Shown: positions 18,653-27,547 of the stretch, piece after piece
How positions within the stretch are numbered: the first letter of the stretch is position 1
Layout of the letters: every line of letters begins with the position of its first letter
Source: an uncultured Geobacteraceae bacterium
GTDB taxonomy: Bacteria > Desulfobacterota > Desulfuromonadia > Geobacterales > Pseudopelobacteraceae
Assembly (NCBI GenBank): GCA_903875605.1
Contig: CAIQWT010000102.1
Coordinates: 1-64,000, forward strand
Length of the DNA stretch: 64,000 nt
Reading direction: 5' to 3'
The notes under the pieces: generated by a model
What the model saw: only the letters and a program-made list of their open reading frames with translations
Database searches by the model: none
What the model was told of the DNA's origin: nothing
Program-made: the position numbers and the translations under genes

Positions 18653-18804
18653 CAAATATATTTTGTTCAAAGATAACTCGTTGAAAGTACGTAATGGCCT
18701 ATTACCCGGAACGTTACGTCGGCATAATAACTAAAAAATAACATTGAATTTACAGTTAGAGTTAATCGTGGTAATTATTCGGTGTAACTGTAAGGAGTCT
18801 ACTG

Positions 18805-19881
18805 GTGAAAACTTTCTTTTCGGTCTTTATTTTCTTGTGGTTTGCAACATTCTCACAGGCGGCAGATAATGCCGTTTCGGTGTATGAAAGAGTTGTGCTG
18901 ACTGAAGATACAACCTGGAATGGGATCGTTCTAGTTAAAGGTTTCGTTGTGGTGGCTCCACAGGCAACGCTACGCATTGACCCTGGAACAGTAGTACGTT
19001 TTGCTGCTGCGGGTGATCAACAACTTCCGGGCATGGTTATTCAAGGGCGTATTTATGCAGTTGGTACCCAGGACAAACCTATTACCCTGACTTCAGACCG
19101 ACAAAAGCCGGGGCGCGGTTCCTGGGGTGGAATCGTTCTTGTCTCAACTGAAAAACGTAATATACTTGAGCGCTGTCGTATTGAGTACGCCGAGACCGCG
19201 ATTGAAGTCCGGTTTTCCAGTGTAAATCTTAAAGCAATTACGATTGAACAGGCTCAGACTGCTCTGTTGTCTCATGACGGAGTAGTACAGATGATTAGCA
19301 GTACAGTTGCGGATTCAGAGACCGGAATCGAAATCAATAACAGCGAATTTGATGGTAAGGAGATTACTGTTTCTTCTTGTCAGCGCGGCCTAGTGTTGAG
19401 CAAGTCCGCTATTGCTCTGGCGACATTTAAGATTTTGAACAATAAGCAAACCGGACTGGACGCGGACGAATGCCGGATCAAAATTTCCAGCGGTGAATTT
19501 TCTGATAATATGTTTGGTGCTCGCATCAAAGGTGGAGAAGGGCAGATAACCATGTCCCGCTTTCAGCGAAATAAACAGACTGCACTTAACCTGATTGGTT
19601 CGAGAATTAAATTGCAACGCTGCCTGTTCACCGATAATAGTCAGGACGCTGTGCGTACGGAAGATGGCCAAGCACTTCTTTTAAATAACGCTTTTAAATC
19701 AAATGGTGGCTATAACCTCTACAATGCCGGTCTGGAACCGGTGAATGCCAGGTTGAATTGGTGGGGAAGCACGGAATTATCTCAAATTAAACAAAAAGTA
19801 AATGACACAGCTCGTAACAAAAATTCCGGTGTTGTAAAAGTCTTTCCATGGTTGAATGAAAAACCGCCGTTACTGCCTTAA
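18805..19881 (+). CDS. Exported parallel beta-helix repeat protein
   Basis: 358 residues from GTG 18805, with TAAGGAG upstream. A cleavable signal peptide is predicted by eye (FFSVFIFLWFATFSQA, cut before ADNA). The mature part is a series of short repeats with alternating hydrophobic residues and Asn/Gly turns (SEFDGKEITVSSCQRGLVLS, LNLIGSRIKLQRCLFTDNSQ), typical of right-handed parallel beta-helix proteins. The repeats resemble those of NosD and pectate-lyase-like families. The N-terminal segment (DTTWNGIVLVKG) resembles bacterial polymorphic beta-helix leaders. It is probably periplasmic or surface-exposed. No catalytic residues can be assigned. It lies 16 bp before the aminotransferase gene and may share its transcript. 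Confidence 0.78.
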   Translation: MKTFFSVFIFLWFATFSQAADNAVSVYERVVLTEDTTWNGIVLVKGFVVVAPQATLRIDPGTVVRFAAAGDQQLPGMVIQGRIYAVGTQDKPITLTSDRQKPGRGSWGGIVLVSTEKRNILERCRIEYAETAIEVRFSSVNLKAITIEQAQTALLSHDGVVQMISSTVADSETGIEINNSEFDGKEITVSSCQRGLVLSKSAIALATFKILNNKQTGLDADECRIKISSGEFSDNMFGARIKGGEGQITMSRFQRNKQTALNLIGSRIKLQRCLFTDNSQDAVRTEDGQALLLNNAFKSNGGYNLYNAGLEPVNARLNWWGSTELSQIKQKVNDTARNKNSGVVKVFPWLNEKPPLLP

Positions 19882-19897
19882 ACAAGGAGCTTATTAA

Positions 19898-21058
19898 GTG
19901 TATCTAGACAATGCTGCCACATCATTTCCTAAACCGGAAAAAGTATATGAAGCGGTTCTTCACGCAATGCGTGATGTTGGCGCTTCACCGGGTCGTGGTG
20001 GATATCGCTGCTCTCTTGAGGCCGGACGCATTGTTTATAAGGCTCGTGAATCGGTCGCCGATTTTTTTTCAATTCGTGATTCGTCACGAGTTATCTTTAC
20101 CCACAATGCTACTGGAGCACTTAATCTCGCTCTGCAGGGTACTCTGGTTCCAGGTGACCATGCTATTACTACTTCCATGGAACACAATTCTCTACTGCGT
20201 CCGCTATATGCGCTCAGAAAAAAAGGTTTAGAGCTGACTATCATTCCGGTTGGTTCTGACGGGGTAATTAACGTTGAAGATATACGTCGTGAACTGCGGG
20301 CAAATACACGAATGATTGCGGTCAGCCATGTTTCAAATGTCTGTGGTGCAATTCAGCCGATACAGGAAATATCAGAACTCTGTCACAACTCTGGAGCGCT
20401 GTTTCTGGTTGACGCAGCACAGTCTGCCGGCCATGTTCCTATTAACGTTGAATTAATGGCAATTGACCTGTTGGCAGTACCTGGTCATAAAGGATTGCTG
20501 GGACCTGGTGGAACCGGGTTTTTGTATGTAGCACCGCATGTTGCACTGAAGCCAGTTATACAGGGAGGAACCGGAACTAATTCAACTGCGGAGGAGCAAC
20601 CGCTTGTAGTGCCGGACGGATTTGAGACCGGGACCCATAATCTGCCAGGGATCGCAGGATTACAGGCCGGAATTGAGTTTATTTGTGAAGTAGGGCTTTC
20701 CGCTATTCATCAGCGTGAAAACTCCTTGCTCATTCAGGCTGAACAGGCTCTAAGAAATATTACAGGCGTGGTGATCCATGGCCCGGCAAATTCCTCGATG
20801 CGTTGCTCGGTGCTCTCTTTTACCGCATCCGGTGTAGATTCAGCACTACTAGCTGCAGAGCTTGATCATGGTTTTGACATAGCGGTTCGCGCGGGATTGC
20901 ATTGTGCTCCTCTTGCTCATAGTTCCATGGGAACCGCACCGGGTGGCACGCTGCGATTGAGCCCTGGCTGGTTTACGACCAGCGAAGAAATTGCTTTATT
21001 TTCTGACGCAGTTGTACAATGTATCGATAAAATCCGAAATATAGACAATAACAGCTAG
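19898..21058 (+). CDS. Cysteine desulfurase-like class V aminotransferase
   Basis: 386 residues from GTG 19898, with AACAAGGAG upstream. The N terminus MYLDNAATSFPKPE is the hallmark of this PLP-dependent family. The Schiff-base lysine is Lys198 in PGHKGLLGPGGTGF. A cysteine at 336 (AGLHCAPLAH) sits where the sulfur-accepting cysteine of SufS-type desulfurases lies. It resembles the am_tr_V_EF2568 subfamily of stand-alone desulfurase-like proteins. No suf or isc genes are adjacent. It could supply sulfur to a TusA-like carrier, but that is speculation; the substrate is not certain. Confidence 0.85.
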   Translation: MYLDNAATSFPKPEKVYEAVLHAMRDVGASPGRGGYRCSLEAGRIVYKARESVADFFSIRDSSRVIFTHNATGALNLALQGTLVPGDHAITTSMEHNSLLRPLYALRKKGLELTIIPVGSDGVINVEDIRRELRANTRMIAVSHVSNVCGAIQPIQEISELCHNSGALFLVDAAQSAGHVPINVELMAIDLLAVPGHKGLLGPGGTGFLYVAPHVALKPVIQGGTGTNSTAEEQPLVVPDGFETGTHNLPGIAGLQAGIEFICEVGLSAIHQRENSLLIQAEQALRNITGVVIHGPANSSMRCSVLSFTASGVDSALLAAELDHGFDIAVRAGLHCAPLAHSSMGTAPGGTLRLSPGWFTTSEEIALFSDAVVQCIDKIRNIDNNS

Positions 21059-21091
21059 TTAAATAATATATCAGTAAAAGGGGGTACTGAC

Positions 21092-21355
21092 TTGAAATTA
21101 TTGTCAGTATTATTATTCATATTCAGTCTTTGCGTAGCCTGCTCTCTCCCGCCGGAAAAACCGTTTACAAAAGAACAACTTTATAAGACAGGTATTTATA
21201 CTTATTTTACAGTAGATGATTCTCCGGAAAGTGTTCTATCTGCCATTAACAAAGACGGAGAAGTTGTGCTGAATGCCAAATATCGCAATCGCGATGTCTG
21301 GATTAAATTACTTGGCAAACTTGAAGGAATTACAGTTCAGATTATTGAAAAATAG
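21092..21355 (+). CDS. Small putative lipoprotein
   Basis: 87 residues from TTG 21092, with AAAGGGGG upstream. The hydrophobic leader (LLSVLLFIFSLCVAC) ends in a lipobox-like VAC with cysteine at -3 rather than leucine, so lipidation is probable but not canonical. The mature part is about 70 residues with no recognised domain. It is 33 bp after the aminotransferase gene and 53 bp before phoH, on the same strand. I do not recognise the family. Confidence 0.6.
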   Translation: MKLLSVLLFIFSLCVACSLPPEKPFTKEQLYKTGIYTYFTVDDSPESVLSAINKDGEVVLNAKYRNRDVWIKLLGKLEGITVQIIEK

Positions 21356-21408
21356 TCATGCTGCACCGGCACCCTGCCGTTATCCTGCATATTCAGAAAG
21401 GGACTCCC

Positions 21409-22725
21409 ATGAAAAATTTCATTCTCGATACGAACGTATTACTCCACGATCCACAGTCACTGTTTAAATTTCAGGACAACAATATTGTTATCCCGATTAC
21501 CGTAATTGAAGAGGTTGATCGCTTCAAGAAAGACATGAACGAAACCGGTCGTAATGCCAGGATGGTGTCAAGAATTCTTGATTCGATGCGTGAGAAAGGT
21601 TCTTTAGCGTCCGGAATTACCATGCCGGGAGGTGGGACTTTACGAGTTGAGATGTTCGCTGAAAAATATTTCAAGAATCTACCATTTGATCTGCGAGTTG
21701 ATAACGGCGATAATCGGATAATTGCTGTTGCTCAGGATGTTCGCGATCGTTTTCCTGATTCAGTAACCATATTTGTGACAAAAGACTCCAATCTGCGTAT
21801 CAAGGCTGATGCAATTGGGTTGATAGCGGAAGATTACGAGTCTGATAAAGTTGATATTCAGGATCTCTATTCCGGAACAAGGTCAATTGAAGTTCCGCCT
21901 GATGCCGTAGATAGGTTTTATGGTCAGGGGTGGCTTGACGCTCCGGTCGGACTTGGCCCCAATGAGTTCATTACAATTGTTGACAGTGCAAACCCGAATC
22001 ACTCGGCCATTTGTCGCAATGACCCTGCTAATGGCCGGATTATTCCTGTTCGTAAGGTTCCCAAAGAAGGGATCTGGAGCCTCTTTCCTCGCAACAGGGA
22101 GCAATCCTTCGCTCTTGATGTGTTGATGGACGACAGTATCAAACTTGTTACTCTGGTTGGTAAGGCAGGTACCGGCAAGACGCTGCTGGCGATTGCTGCA
22201 GGACTTCATAAGACAGCTGAAGAAAATATTTATAATCGTCTGCTGGTATCGCGTCCTGTGTTTCCGATGGGTAAAGATCTCGGATTCCTTCCCGGAGATA
22301 TTGAAGAAAAATTGACCCCCTGGATGCAGCCTATTTTTGATAATGTCGAATTACTTATCTCCGGGCATGAATCTGAAAAGAGACACAGTAAAGGCTATAA
22401 AGAGCTTATGGCAATGGGGCTTCTTGATATTGAGCCATTAACATATATCCGCGGTCGTTCGATACCGAATCAGTATTTAATTGTCGACGAAGCCCAAAAC
22501 CTGACTCCTCACGAAATCAAGACGATTGTTACCAGAGTTGGCGAAGGTACTAAAATTGTACTGACCGGCGATCCGTACCAGATCGACAACCCATACGTTG
22601 ACTCATCCAGTAATGGACTGACCTACCTTGTTGAAAAGTTCAAGGGAGAGCGGATTGCAGCACATGTGACACTTACCAAGGGTGAACGTTCCGAATTAGC
22701 CGAGTTGGCCGCCAATCTTTTGTAA
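21409..22725 (+). CDS. phoH: PIN domain plus PhoH-type ATPase
   Basis: 438 residues from ATG 21409, preceded by AGAAAGGGAC. The in-frame ATG at 21358 adds a non-family leader and overlaps the upstream region. The N-terminal PIN domain begins with KNFILDTNVLLHDP and has further acidic residues (RVDNGDNRI, VTKDSNLR), so it may be a ribonuclease. The C-terminal PhoH ATPase has Walker A GKAGTGKT at 251-258 and Walker B-like LIVDEAQN. Proteins with this order (YlaK/PhoH2-like) are thought to couple RNA unwinding with cleavage. Cytoplasmic; the cellular substrate is unknown. Confidence 0.92.
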   Translation: MKNFILDTNVLLHDPQSLFKFQDNNIVIPITVIEEVDRFKKDMNETGRNARMVSRILDSMREKGSLASGITMPGGGTLRVEMFAEKYFKNLPFDLRVDNGDNRIIAVAQDVRDRFPDSVTIFVTKDSNLRIKADAIGLIAEDYESDKVDIQDLYSGTRSIEVPPDAVDRFYGQGWLDAPVGLGPNEFITIVDSANPNHSAICRNDPANGRIIPVRKVPKEGIWSLFPRNREQSFALDVLMDDSIKLVTLVGKAGTGKTLLAIAAGLHKTAEENIYNRLLVSRPVFPMGKDLGFLPGDIEEKLTPWMQPIFDNVELLISGHESEKRHSKGYKELMAMGLLDIEPLTYIRGRSIPNQYLIVDEAQNLTPHEIKTIVTRVGEGTKIVLTGDPYQIDNPYVDSSSNGLTYLVEKFKGERIAAHVTLTKGERSELAELAANLL

Positions 22726-22871
22726 CTTTATACTTGAGATTCAGGTAAAAAGCGTCCCTTATGTAGATGTCATTAGGCTTTGAATAGCTGCATGGGCACT
22801 TTGATGGCAAACACTGCATCAACTCCTGCAAGGGAACACTAAATACTGCAATCCATAATGGTCTTTTTATT

Positions 22872-23918
22872 ATGCTACTTCTTGCTATTGAAACATCTTG
22901 TGATGAAACGGCCGCCGCAGTTGTGCAGGATGGTCGTAAAATTATTTCCTCTGTCATTTCTTCCCAAATTGCCATCCACGCAGCTTATGGTGGCGTAGTT
23001 CCGGAGATAGCCTCACGGGCTCATCTACAGTCCGTTGCACCGGTTATCAATCAGGCGCTTCAGGAAGCAGGCATTGGAATGGATGCTCTTGAAGGGATTG
23101 CGGTTACCCGCGGTCCCGGATTGTCCGGGGCGTTGTTGGTCGGTTTTTCAGCTGCGAAGGCTATTTCCTTTGCCCGAAAAATTCCTTTTGTCGGAGTTCA
23201 TCATATTGAAGGACATCTGTTTGCACCATTCCTGGAACAACCGGTTGCTTTTCCCTTTCTGGCATTGGTAGTATCTGGAGGGCACACCCATCTGTACCAT
23301 GTTGAAGGTTTTGGTCGTTATACAACTCTTGGCAGAACAATTGACGATGCGGCCGGTGAAGCTTATGACAAATGCGCAAAAATTATGGGAATGCCTTACC
23401 CTGGCGGGCATATAATTGATCGTATGGCTCAGAACGGCAACCCGGATGCGATTCGTTTTCCGAGGCCGCTGTTGCGTGACGGTTCCCTCAACTTCAGCTT
23501 TAGTGGCCTGAAAACAGCTGTAATGCAGCACGTCATGAAAAATCCGGTTTCAATACCGAGTCAGGCTGGCGATGATTTGTGTGCTTCTTTTCAAGATGCG
23601 GTTTGCCACGTCCTTGCGTCAAAAACCGAGGCTGCCATCATGCAGACCGGGGCCACTCGCCTAGTAGTCGCGGGGGGAGTTGCCTGTAATAGTGGTTTGC
23701 GCCTTAGGATGTCAAAACTGTGTATGCAGCTGGGAGTTGAACTATCTATCCCGAATCCCGACTTGTGCGGCGATAATGCGGCTATGCTTGCGGTCCCTGG
23801 CGACTATTATCTTTCCCATGGAATTGTGTCTCCGCAGTCACTCGACGTCACCGCTACCTGGGATATGGACAGTTTGACTGCTCCCCGTCCTGAAGTACGA
23901 GGTTTTCCAATTCGCTGA
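22872..23918 (+). CDS. tsaD: tRNA N6-adenosine threonylcarbamoyltransferase TsaD
   Basis: A 348-residue member of the Kae1/TsaD family. The N terminus LLAIETSCDETAAAVV and the metal-binding HIEGH (His111 and His115) are both intact, as are the nucleotide motifs VSGGHTH, DDAAGEAYDK and VVAGGVACNSGLR. It transfers the threonylcarbamoyl group to A37 of ANN-decoding tRNAs, together with TsaB and TsaE. A YrdC/Sua5 protein that makes the threonylcarbamoyl-AMP substrate is encoded 1.2 kb downstream, so both ends of the t6A pathway lie close together here. It is preceded by 146 bp without a gene. Confidence 0.97.
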   Translation: MLLLAIETSCDETAAAVVQDGRKIISSVISSQIAIHAAYGGVVPEIASRAHLQSVAPVINQALQEAGIGMDALEGIAVTRGPGLSGALLVGFSAAKAISFARKIPFVGVHHIEGHLFAPFLEQPVAFPFLALVVSGGHTHLYHVEGFGRYTTLGRTIDDAAGEAYDKCAKIMGMPYPGGHIIDRMAQNGNPDAIRFPRPLLRDGSLNFSFSGLKTAVMQHVMKNPVSIPSQAGDDLCASFQDAVCHVLASKTEAAIMQTGATRLVVAGGVACNSGLRLRMSKLCMQLGVELSIPNPDLCGDNAAMLAVPGDYYLSHGIVSPQSLDVTATWDMDSLTAPRPEVRGFPIR

Positions 23919-23960
23919 GTCGAGCCTGATGTCAACATGTGACACTATGACTTACAGAAT

Positions 23961-24110
23961 CTACAAGTCCTGCCGCTGGTACCATGCGTCAGGACCGAGT
24001 CTGAGCATGTAGTTATAGGAAAAGCGAACACAGCCAAATGTCCGTGCAAGATTAATCTCCTGCTCAGAAGTTGGGTAGAATCTGTATCTGTAAGCTCGTT
24101 TCATATCCAT
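23961..24110 (-). pseudogene. TnpB (IS200/IS605 OrfB) N-terminal relic
   Basis: The minus strand from ATG 24110 encodes 49 residues. They begin MDMKRAYRYRFYPTSEQE and contain LARTFGCVRFSYN, the start of TnpB proteins (the transposon-encoded RNA-guided nucleases). A TAG at 23961 ends the frame where a full protein would run to about 350-400 residues. The RuvC catalytic part is therefore missing, and no continuation is seen on this strand before tsaD. With the hairpin at 24212-24242 this is what remains of an insertion element in the 350-bp gap between tsaD and rsmA. No tnpA is present. Confidence 0.85.
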
Positions 24111-24211
24111 GTTTAAATAGTATCACACATTGGTGTAAAATGTAATTGTTATCCAAATATCAGACATAAAACCACGCGCGCGGCGCACTATGAATCACTT
24201 GGATGCACCTT

Positions 24212-24242
24212 TCATCCCCGCCCTGAACGACGGGGTTTTACG
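24212..24242 (-). mobile_element. IS200/IS605-like end hairpin
   Basis: CCCCG (24216-24220) pairs with CGGGG (24231-24235) around CCCTGAACGA. On the minus strand it reads CCCCGTCGTTCAGGGCGGGG, the kind of hairpin found at the right end of tnpB elements, in the scaffold of their guide RNA. Here it lies upstream of the TnpB relic rather than after it, so the element is rearranged or two ends are juxtaposed. On the + strand the hairpin is followed by TTTTA and could weakly terminate transcription. Confidence 0.6.
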
Positions 24243-24268
24243 GTGAGGCCAATAAAGGAATCAATAAA

Positions 24269-25132
24269 ATGAGTGCCACTCGTCGTCCCCTGAAATCACT
24301 TGGACAAAACTTTCTGGTTGATGGGAATATTATCAACAGAATTATTCAAACTGCAGATATCAAGACTGGCCAGGCTGTGCTTGAAATCGGCCCGGGGCGA
24401 GGTGCTTTGACTACACATCTTGCCGAGCGTTCCGGACGGCTCTTGCTGATTGAGTTCGACCATGCATTGGCAGCCTGGCATCGGGTTCAATATCAGCAAA
24501 AACCTCATGTCACAGTAATTGACGCTGATGTCCTTAAAGTTGACCTTGAGGCACTCCTTCCGGAAACGCCTCAAAAATGGAATGTAGTTGCCAATCTACC
24601 ATATAATATTTCTACTGAAGTTCTGTTTCGCCTGTATCATGTTCACGAACGGTTGGCACGTATGACCCTGATGCTGCAAAAAGAGGTTGGTGACCGACTT
24701 GTCGCACCGCCTGATTGTTCTGCGTATGGTGTGACTACCGTTCTTCTTGGTTTGTGGTTTGATATAAGTCGTGCTTTTGTAGTGCACCCCGACTCTTTTC
24801 ACCCAAGCCCTAAAATTGATTCGGTCATACTTAACTTCATCCCCCGCACTGAAGCCAGGGCCGAAGTTGGAGACGAGGAGGTTTTCAGGGCTGTTGTAAA
24901 AAGCTCCTTCTCAATGCGGCGTAAGACCCTTTATAACTGTCTGAAATCAGCTGAGTTTGCCAAAGAGATTGATTGTAGCGAGTTGTTGGAGGCATGTTCA
25001 ATTGAGGGCCGTAGAAGAGGCGAAACTCTTTCCCTTGAAGAGTTTTCAGTATTGTCGCGGTGGGTAACGGAAAAGTTGCGCGTTATTCACCGGAAAGCTA
25101 ACACCGCTGAGGAATACTGCCATGATACTTGA
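24269..25132 (+). CDS. rsmA: 16S rRNA dimethyladenosine methyltransferase RsmA (KsgA)
   Basis: A 287-residue SAM-dependent enzyme that dimethylates two adjacent adenines near the 3' end of 16S rRNA. The SAM site LEIGPGRGALT and the catalytic NLPYNIST motif are intact, with the N-terminal KSLGQNFLVD signature. AAAGGAAT lies before the ATG. The last 11 bases overlap the downstream YrdC/Sua5 gene, so the two are translationally linked. The gene follows the decayed insertion element, whose remains may separate it from any earlier promoter. Confidence 0.96.
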   Translation: MSATRRPLKSLGQNFLVDGNIINRIIQTADIKTGQAVLEIGPGRGALTTHLAERSGRLLLIEFDHALAAWHRVQYQQKPHVTVIDADVLKVDLEALLPETPQKWNVVANLPYNISTEVLFRLYHVHERLARMTLMLQKEVGDRLVAPPDCSAYGVTTVLLGLWFDISRAFVVHPDSFHPSPKIDSVILNFIPRTEARAEVGDEEVFRAVVKSSFSMRRKTLYNCLKSAEFAKEIDCSELLEACSIEGRRRGETLSLEEFSVLSRWVTEKLRVIHRKANTAEEYCHDT

Positions 25133-25733
25133 AATAAACTCCGAACACCCACAGCCACACCAGATATCACAGGTGGTTGAATGTCTGAGAGATGGTCGGG
25201 TCATCGCCTACCCAACAGATACTACGTACGGAATTGGCTGCTCAATATTTTGTAAAAAAAGTATCGAACGAATCTATCAGATGAAACAGCGTGACCGTCG
25301 GAAGCCTTTCTCGGTTATCTGTTCATCTTTATCAGAAATATCCCGGTATGCTAAGGTAAGTAATTCAGCTTTTAAGATAATAAAACGTTATTTACCAGGT
25401 CCTTATACTTTTGTTTTTGAAGCTACACGTGAAGTGCCGGATTTGCTTCTGACCAGACAAAAAACGGTGGGAATCCGTATACCAGATAACAGAATATGCT
25501 GCGATATTGTTACTGCACTGGGGAATCCTATTATAACCACAAGTGCCAATATTTCCGGTGAAGAGCCTGAAGGTGATCCGCGCACCATAGCGGATACTTT
25601 TGGTAATCAGCTTGATTATGTTATTGATGGCGGCATTTTGACAACTGATGTAAGTTCTGTTGTTAGTTTGATTGGATCTGTTCCGGAGGTCCTGCGTGCC
25701 GGTCTTGGTGATGTTTCATGGTGTGTAAAGTAG
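25122..25733 (+). CDS. Threonylcarbamoyl-AMP synthase (YrdC/Sua5 family)
   Basis: 203 residues, short form without the Sua5 C-terminal domain. The signature segment YPTDTTYGIGC and the conserved KQRDRRKPFSVIC are visible, with TSANISGE near the ATP site. It makes L-threonylcarbamoyl-AMP from threonine, bicarbonate and ATP, the substrate for TsaD. It overlaps rsmA by 11 bases and precedes a small membrane protein. TsaC-like and YciO-like members are hard to tell apart, so a paralogue with a different role is possible. Confidence 0.88.
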   Translation: MILEINSEHPQPHQISQVVECLRDGRVIAYPTDTTYGIGCSIFCKKSIERIYQMKQRDRRKPFSVICSSLSEISRYAKVSNSAFKIIKRYLPGPYTFVFEATREVPDLLLTRQKTVGIRIPDNRICCDIVTALGNPIITTSANISGEEPEGDPRTIADTFGNQLDYVIDGGILTTDVSSVVSLIGSVPEVLRAGLGDVSWCVK

Positions 25734-25748
25734 TCAGCGGGGGCGATT

Positions 25749-26114
25749 GTGCGTAAACGTACTGTCAGAAATGGAATGCGCCTTATACTGGCTGCATTGA
25801 TTATGATTGTTCTGGCCAGTTTTTTTAATGTACCTTTGTCTGAAATCATCTCATTGTCCTCTGGCGCAGAGAACCGAATCTACCGTATTGGGTTGTTTTG
25901 GGCGGCGGCAATTGGTGGCTATGGTGTTGTCGTAACTGTTTTTGGTTTCGTGCTTTCCCCCCACAAAAATGATGCCAGGATTCGTCTGATGCCGGTTTTT
26001 ATCGGAATGTCCGCACTTATCTTTATCTTCTTTTATCTTTTTTCATCTTCAATAAATGCCCCGGCCAGAGATGAGCAGAGGCGGGTACGTCCTGGTGAGA
26101 CAATCACTATCTAG
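25749..26114 (+). CDS. Small membrane protein of unknown function
   Basis: 121 residues from GTG 25749. Three hydrophobic stretches (RLILAALIMIVLASFF, IGLFWAAAIGGYGVVVTVFGFVL, PVFIGMSALIFIFFYLF) suggest three membrane helices, with a charged C-terminal tail. I do not recognise the family. It starts 15 bp after the threonylcarbamoyl-AMP synthase gene on the same strand and may be co-transcribed with it. Confidence 0.65.
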   Translation: MRKRTVRNGMRLILAALIMIVLASFFNVPLSEIISLSSGAENRIYRIGLFWAAAIGGYGVVVTVFGFVLSPHKNDARIRLMPVFIGMSALIFIFFYLFSSSINAPARDEQRRVRPGETITI

Positions 26115-26193
26115 ATTTTGCGGGGGGCCATGTGAGGTTCGTTAATCGCTGACATATGCCACTTATTAGATTAAAAGTAAAACGAGGAGCATC

Positions 26194-27486
26194 ATGCAGA
26201 ACTTGAAAATCCCAGATCTGTTATTCACTGATTCGCCAGATGCTTGGTGTGGATTGAAGGGTCGCTTGTTTTCGTTTTTTCAGTTTATCTATGTCACTTC
26301 TACAAATTTTCAATCACACAATGGATCCTTGCGCGCCGCCGCCCTGACTTATACCACCGTTCTTTCACTCGTCCCAATGCTCGCCATAGCTTTTTCAGTT
26401 CTTAAGGGTCTCGGAGCACAAAATGCACTCGAACCGTTCCTGCAGCAGATTGCAGGGGATTCTGAAGAAACGATTTCTCGTCTGATTGCCTATGTAAATA
26501 ATACCAATATGAAGTCTATGGGTGCCATAGGCCTTGTAATGCTTATACTGACCGTTGTTTCTCTGATGGGAAGCATCGAGGAGGCTTTCAATGCTGTATG
26601 GGGAGTGCGTGAAACCCGTTCCTTACAGAGACGATTCAGTGATTACTTGAGTGTTGTTGTTGTAGGGCCGATTTTACTGCTTGTAGCGACTAGTATGAGC
26701 TCCTCATTGCAGAGCCAGTGGATGCTTCAATGGTTAATCCGGAATACCTATTTCGGTGATGCAATTCTATTGCTTTTTCGTTTTTTACCATATCTCAGCG
26801 TCTGGATAGCTATGGTATTTTTGTACTTATTCATTCCCAATACCCGTATTCGCTTTGCATCCGCAGTTACTGGAGGAGTTATTGCCGGTACTGCCTGGGA
26901 GCTGGCGCAGTGGGGCTATTTCCATTTCCAGGTCGGTGTTGCCAACTACAATGCAATTTATGGAACGCTGGCTGCTGTCCCCATTTTTCTTGTCTGGATA
27001 TATACAAGTTGGCTGATTGTGCTTTTCGGCCTTGAGATTGTTTTTGCTCATCAACATCGTGGTCACGGACTATCAGGATGCAGTACTTTTTGTTTGTCAG
27101 AAGTCGCTCGCGAAGAGTTGGCTGTGGCGCTGTTGGTACAAGTTAATATTTTTTTTCAAAAAGGTTGCACTCCTCCATCAGCTCAGTCCCTGGCTGATGA
27201 GCTGAATGTTCCGCTGTTAACGCTTGAGACAGTTATTGATGAATTGGAAAAACTGGGATTTCTGGCTGCAACATCAGGAAGTGAGACCGGGTGGCTGCCC
27301 GCGCGTGATCCCTCAGAGGTTCAGGTCAGTGATATTATCGGATCATTGCGCGGTGTTTCCAGTCTTCGGACAGCTCCTTCTGCTGTTCAAATTGCCGAGG
27401 ATGTAGTTCGCCAGGGGTGGAATGGTAACCTGGCAAGCCTTAAAGGGGTTACGTTGCGTGATCTGCTTGAGAAAACAGTAAAATAA
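26194..27486 (+). CDS. YihY/BrkB-family inner membrane protein
   Basis: A 430-residue protein with the YihY/BrkB pattern: an N-terminal SLRAAALTYTTVLSLVPMLAIAFS helix and about six membrane segments through residue 290. The segments include the conserved AVWGVRETRS and YNAIYGTLAAVPIFLVWIY motifs. A soluble C-terminal winged-helix-like tail of about 130 residues follows (ELAVALLVQVN, LADELNVPLLTLETVIDELEKLGFL). Proteins of this family were once called RNase BN in error; their role is not settled, and transport or envelope functions are proposed. ACGAGGAG upstream sets the ATG start. Confidence 0.88.
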   Translation: MQNLKIPDLLFTDSPDAWCGLKGRLFSFFQFIYVTSTNFQSHNGSLRAAALTYTTVLSLVPMLAIAFSVLKGLGAQNALEPFLQQIAGDSEETISRLIAYVNNTNMKSMGAIGLVMLILTVVSLMGSIEEAFNAVWGVRETRSLQRRFSDYLSVVVVGPILLLVATSMSSSLQSQWMLQWLIRNTYFGDAILLLFRFLPYLSVWIAMVFLYLFIPNTRIRFASAVTGGVIAGTAWELAQWGYFHFQVGVANYNAIYGTLAAVPIFLVWIYTSWLIVLFGLEIVFAHQHRGHGLSGCSTFCLSEVAREELAVALLVQVNIFFQKGCTPPSAQSLADELNVPLLTLETVIDELEKLGFLAATSGSETGWLPARDPSEVQVSDIIGSLRGVSSLRTAPSAVQIAEDVVRQGWNGNLASLKGVTLRDLLEKTVK

Positions 27487-27547
27487 CATATCGTTATAGG
27501 TGCCGTAGCTGCGCAGCCGTAACTATCTGAAAAACGGGGACAAAAGA

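Noticed and set aside
24212-24242. The GC-rich hairpin as the main terminator of tsaD
   Set aside because: It lies almost 300 bases after tsaD, has a short stem and matches an insertion-element end better.
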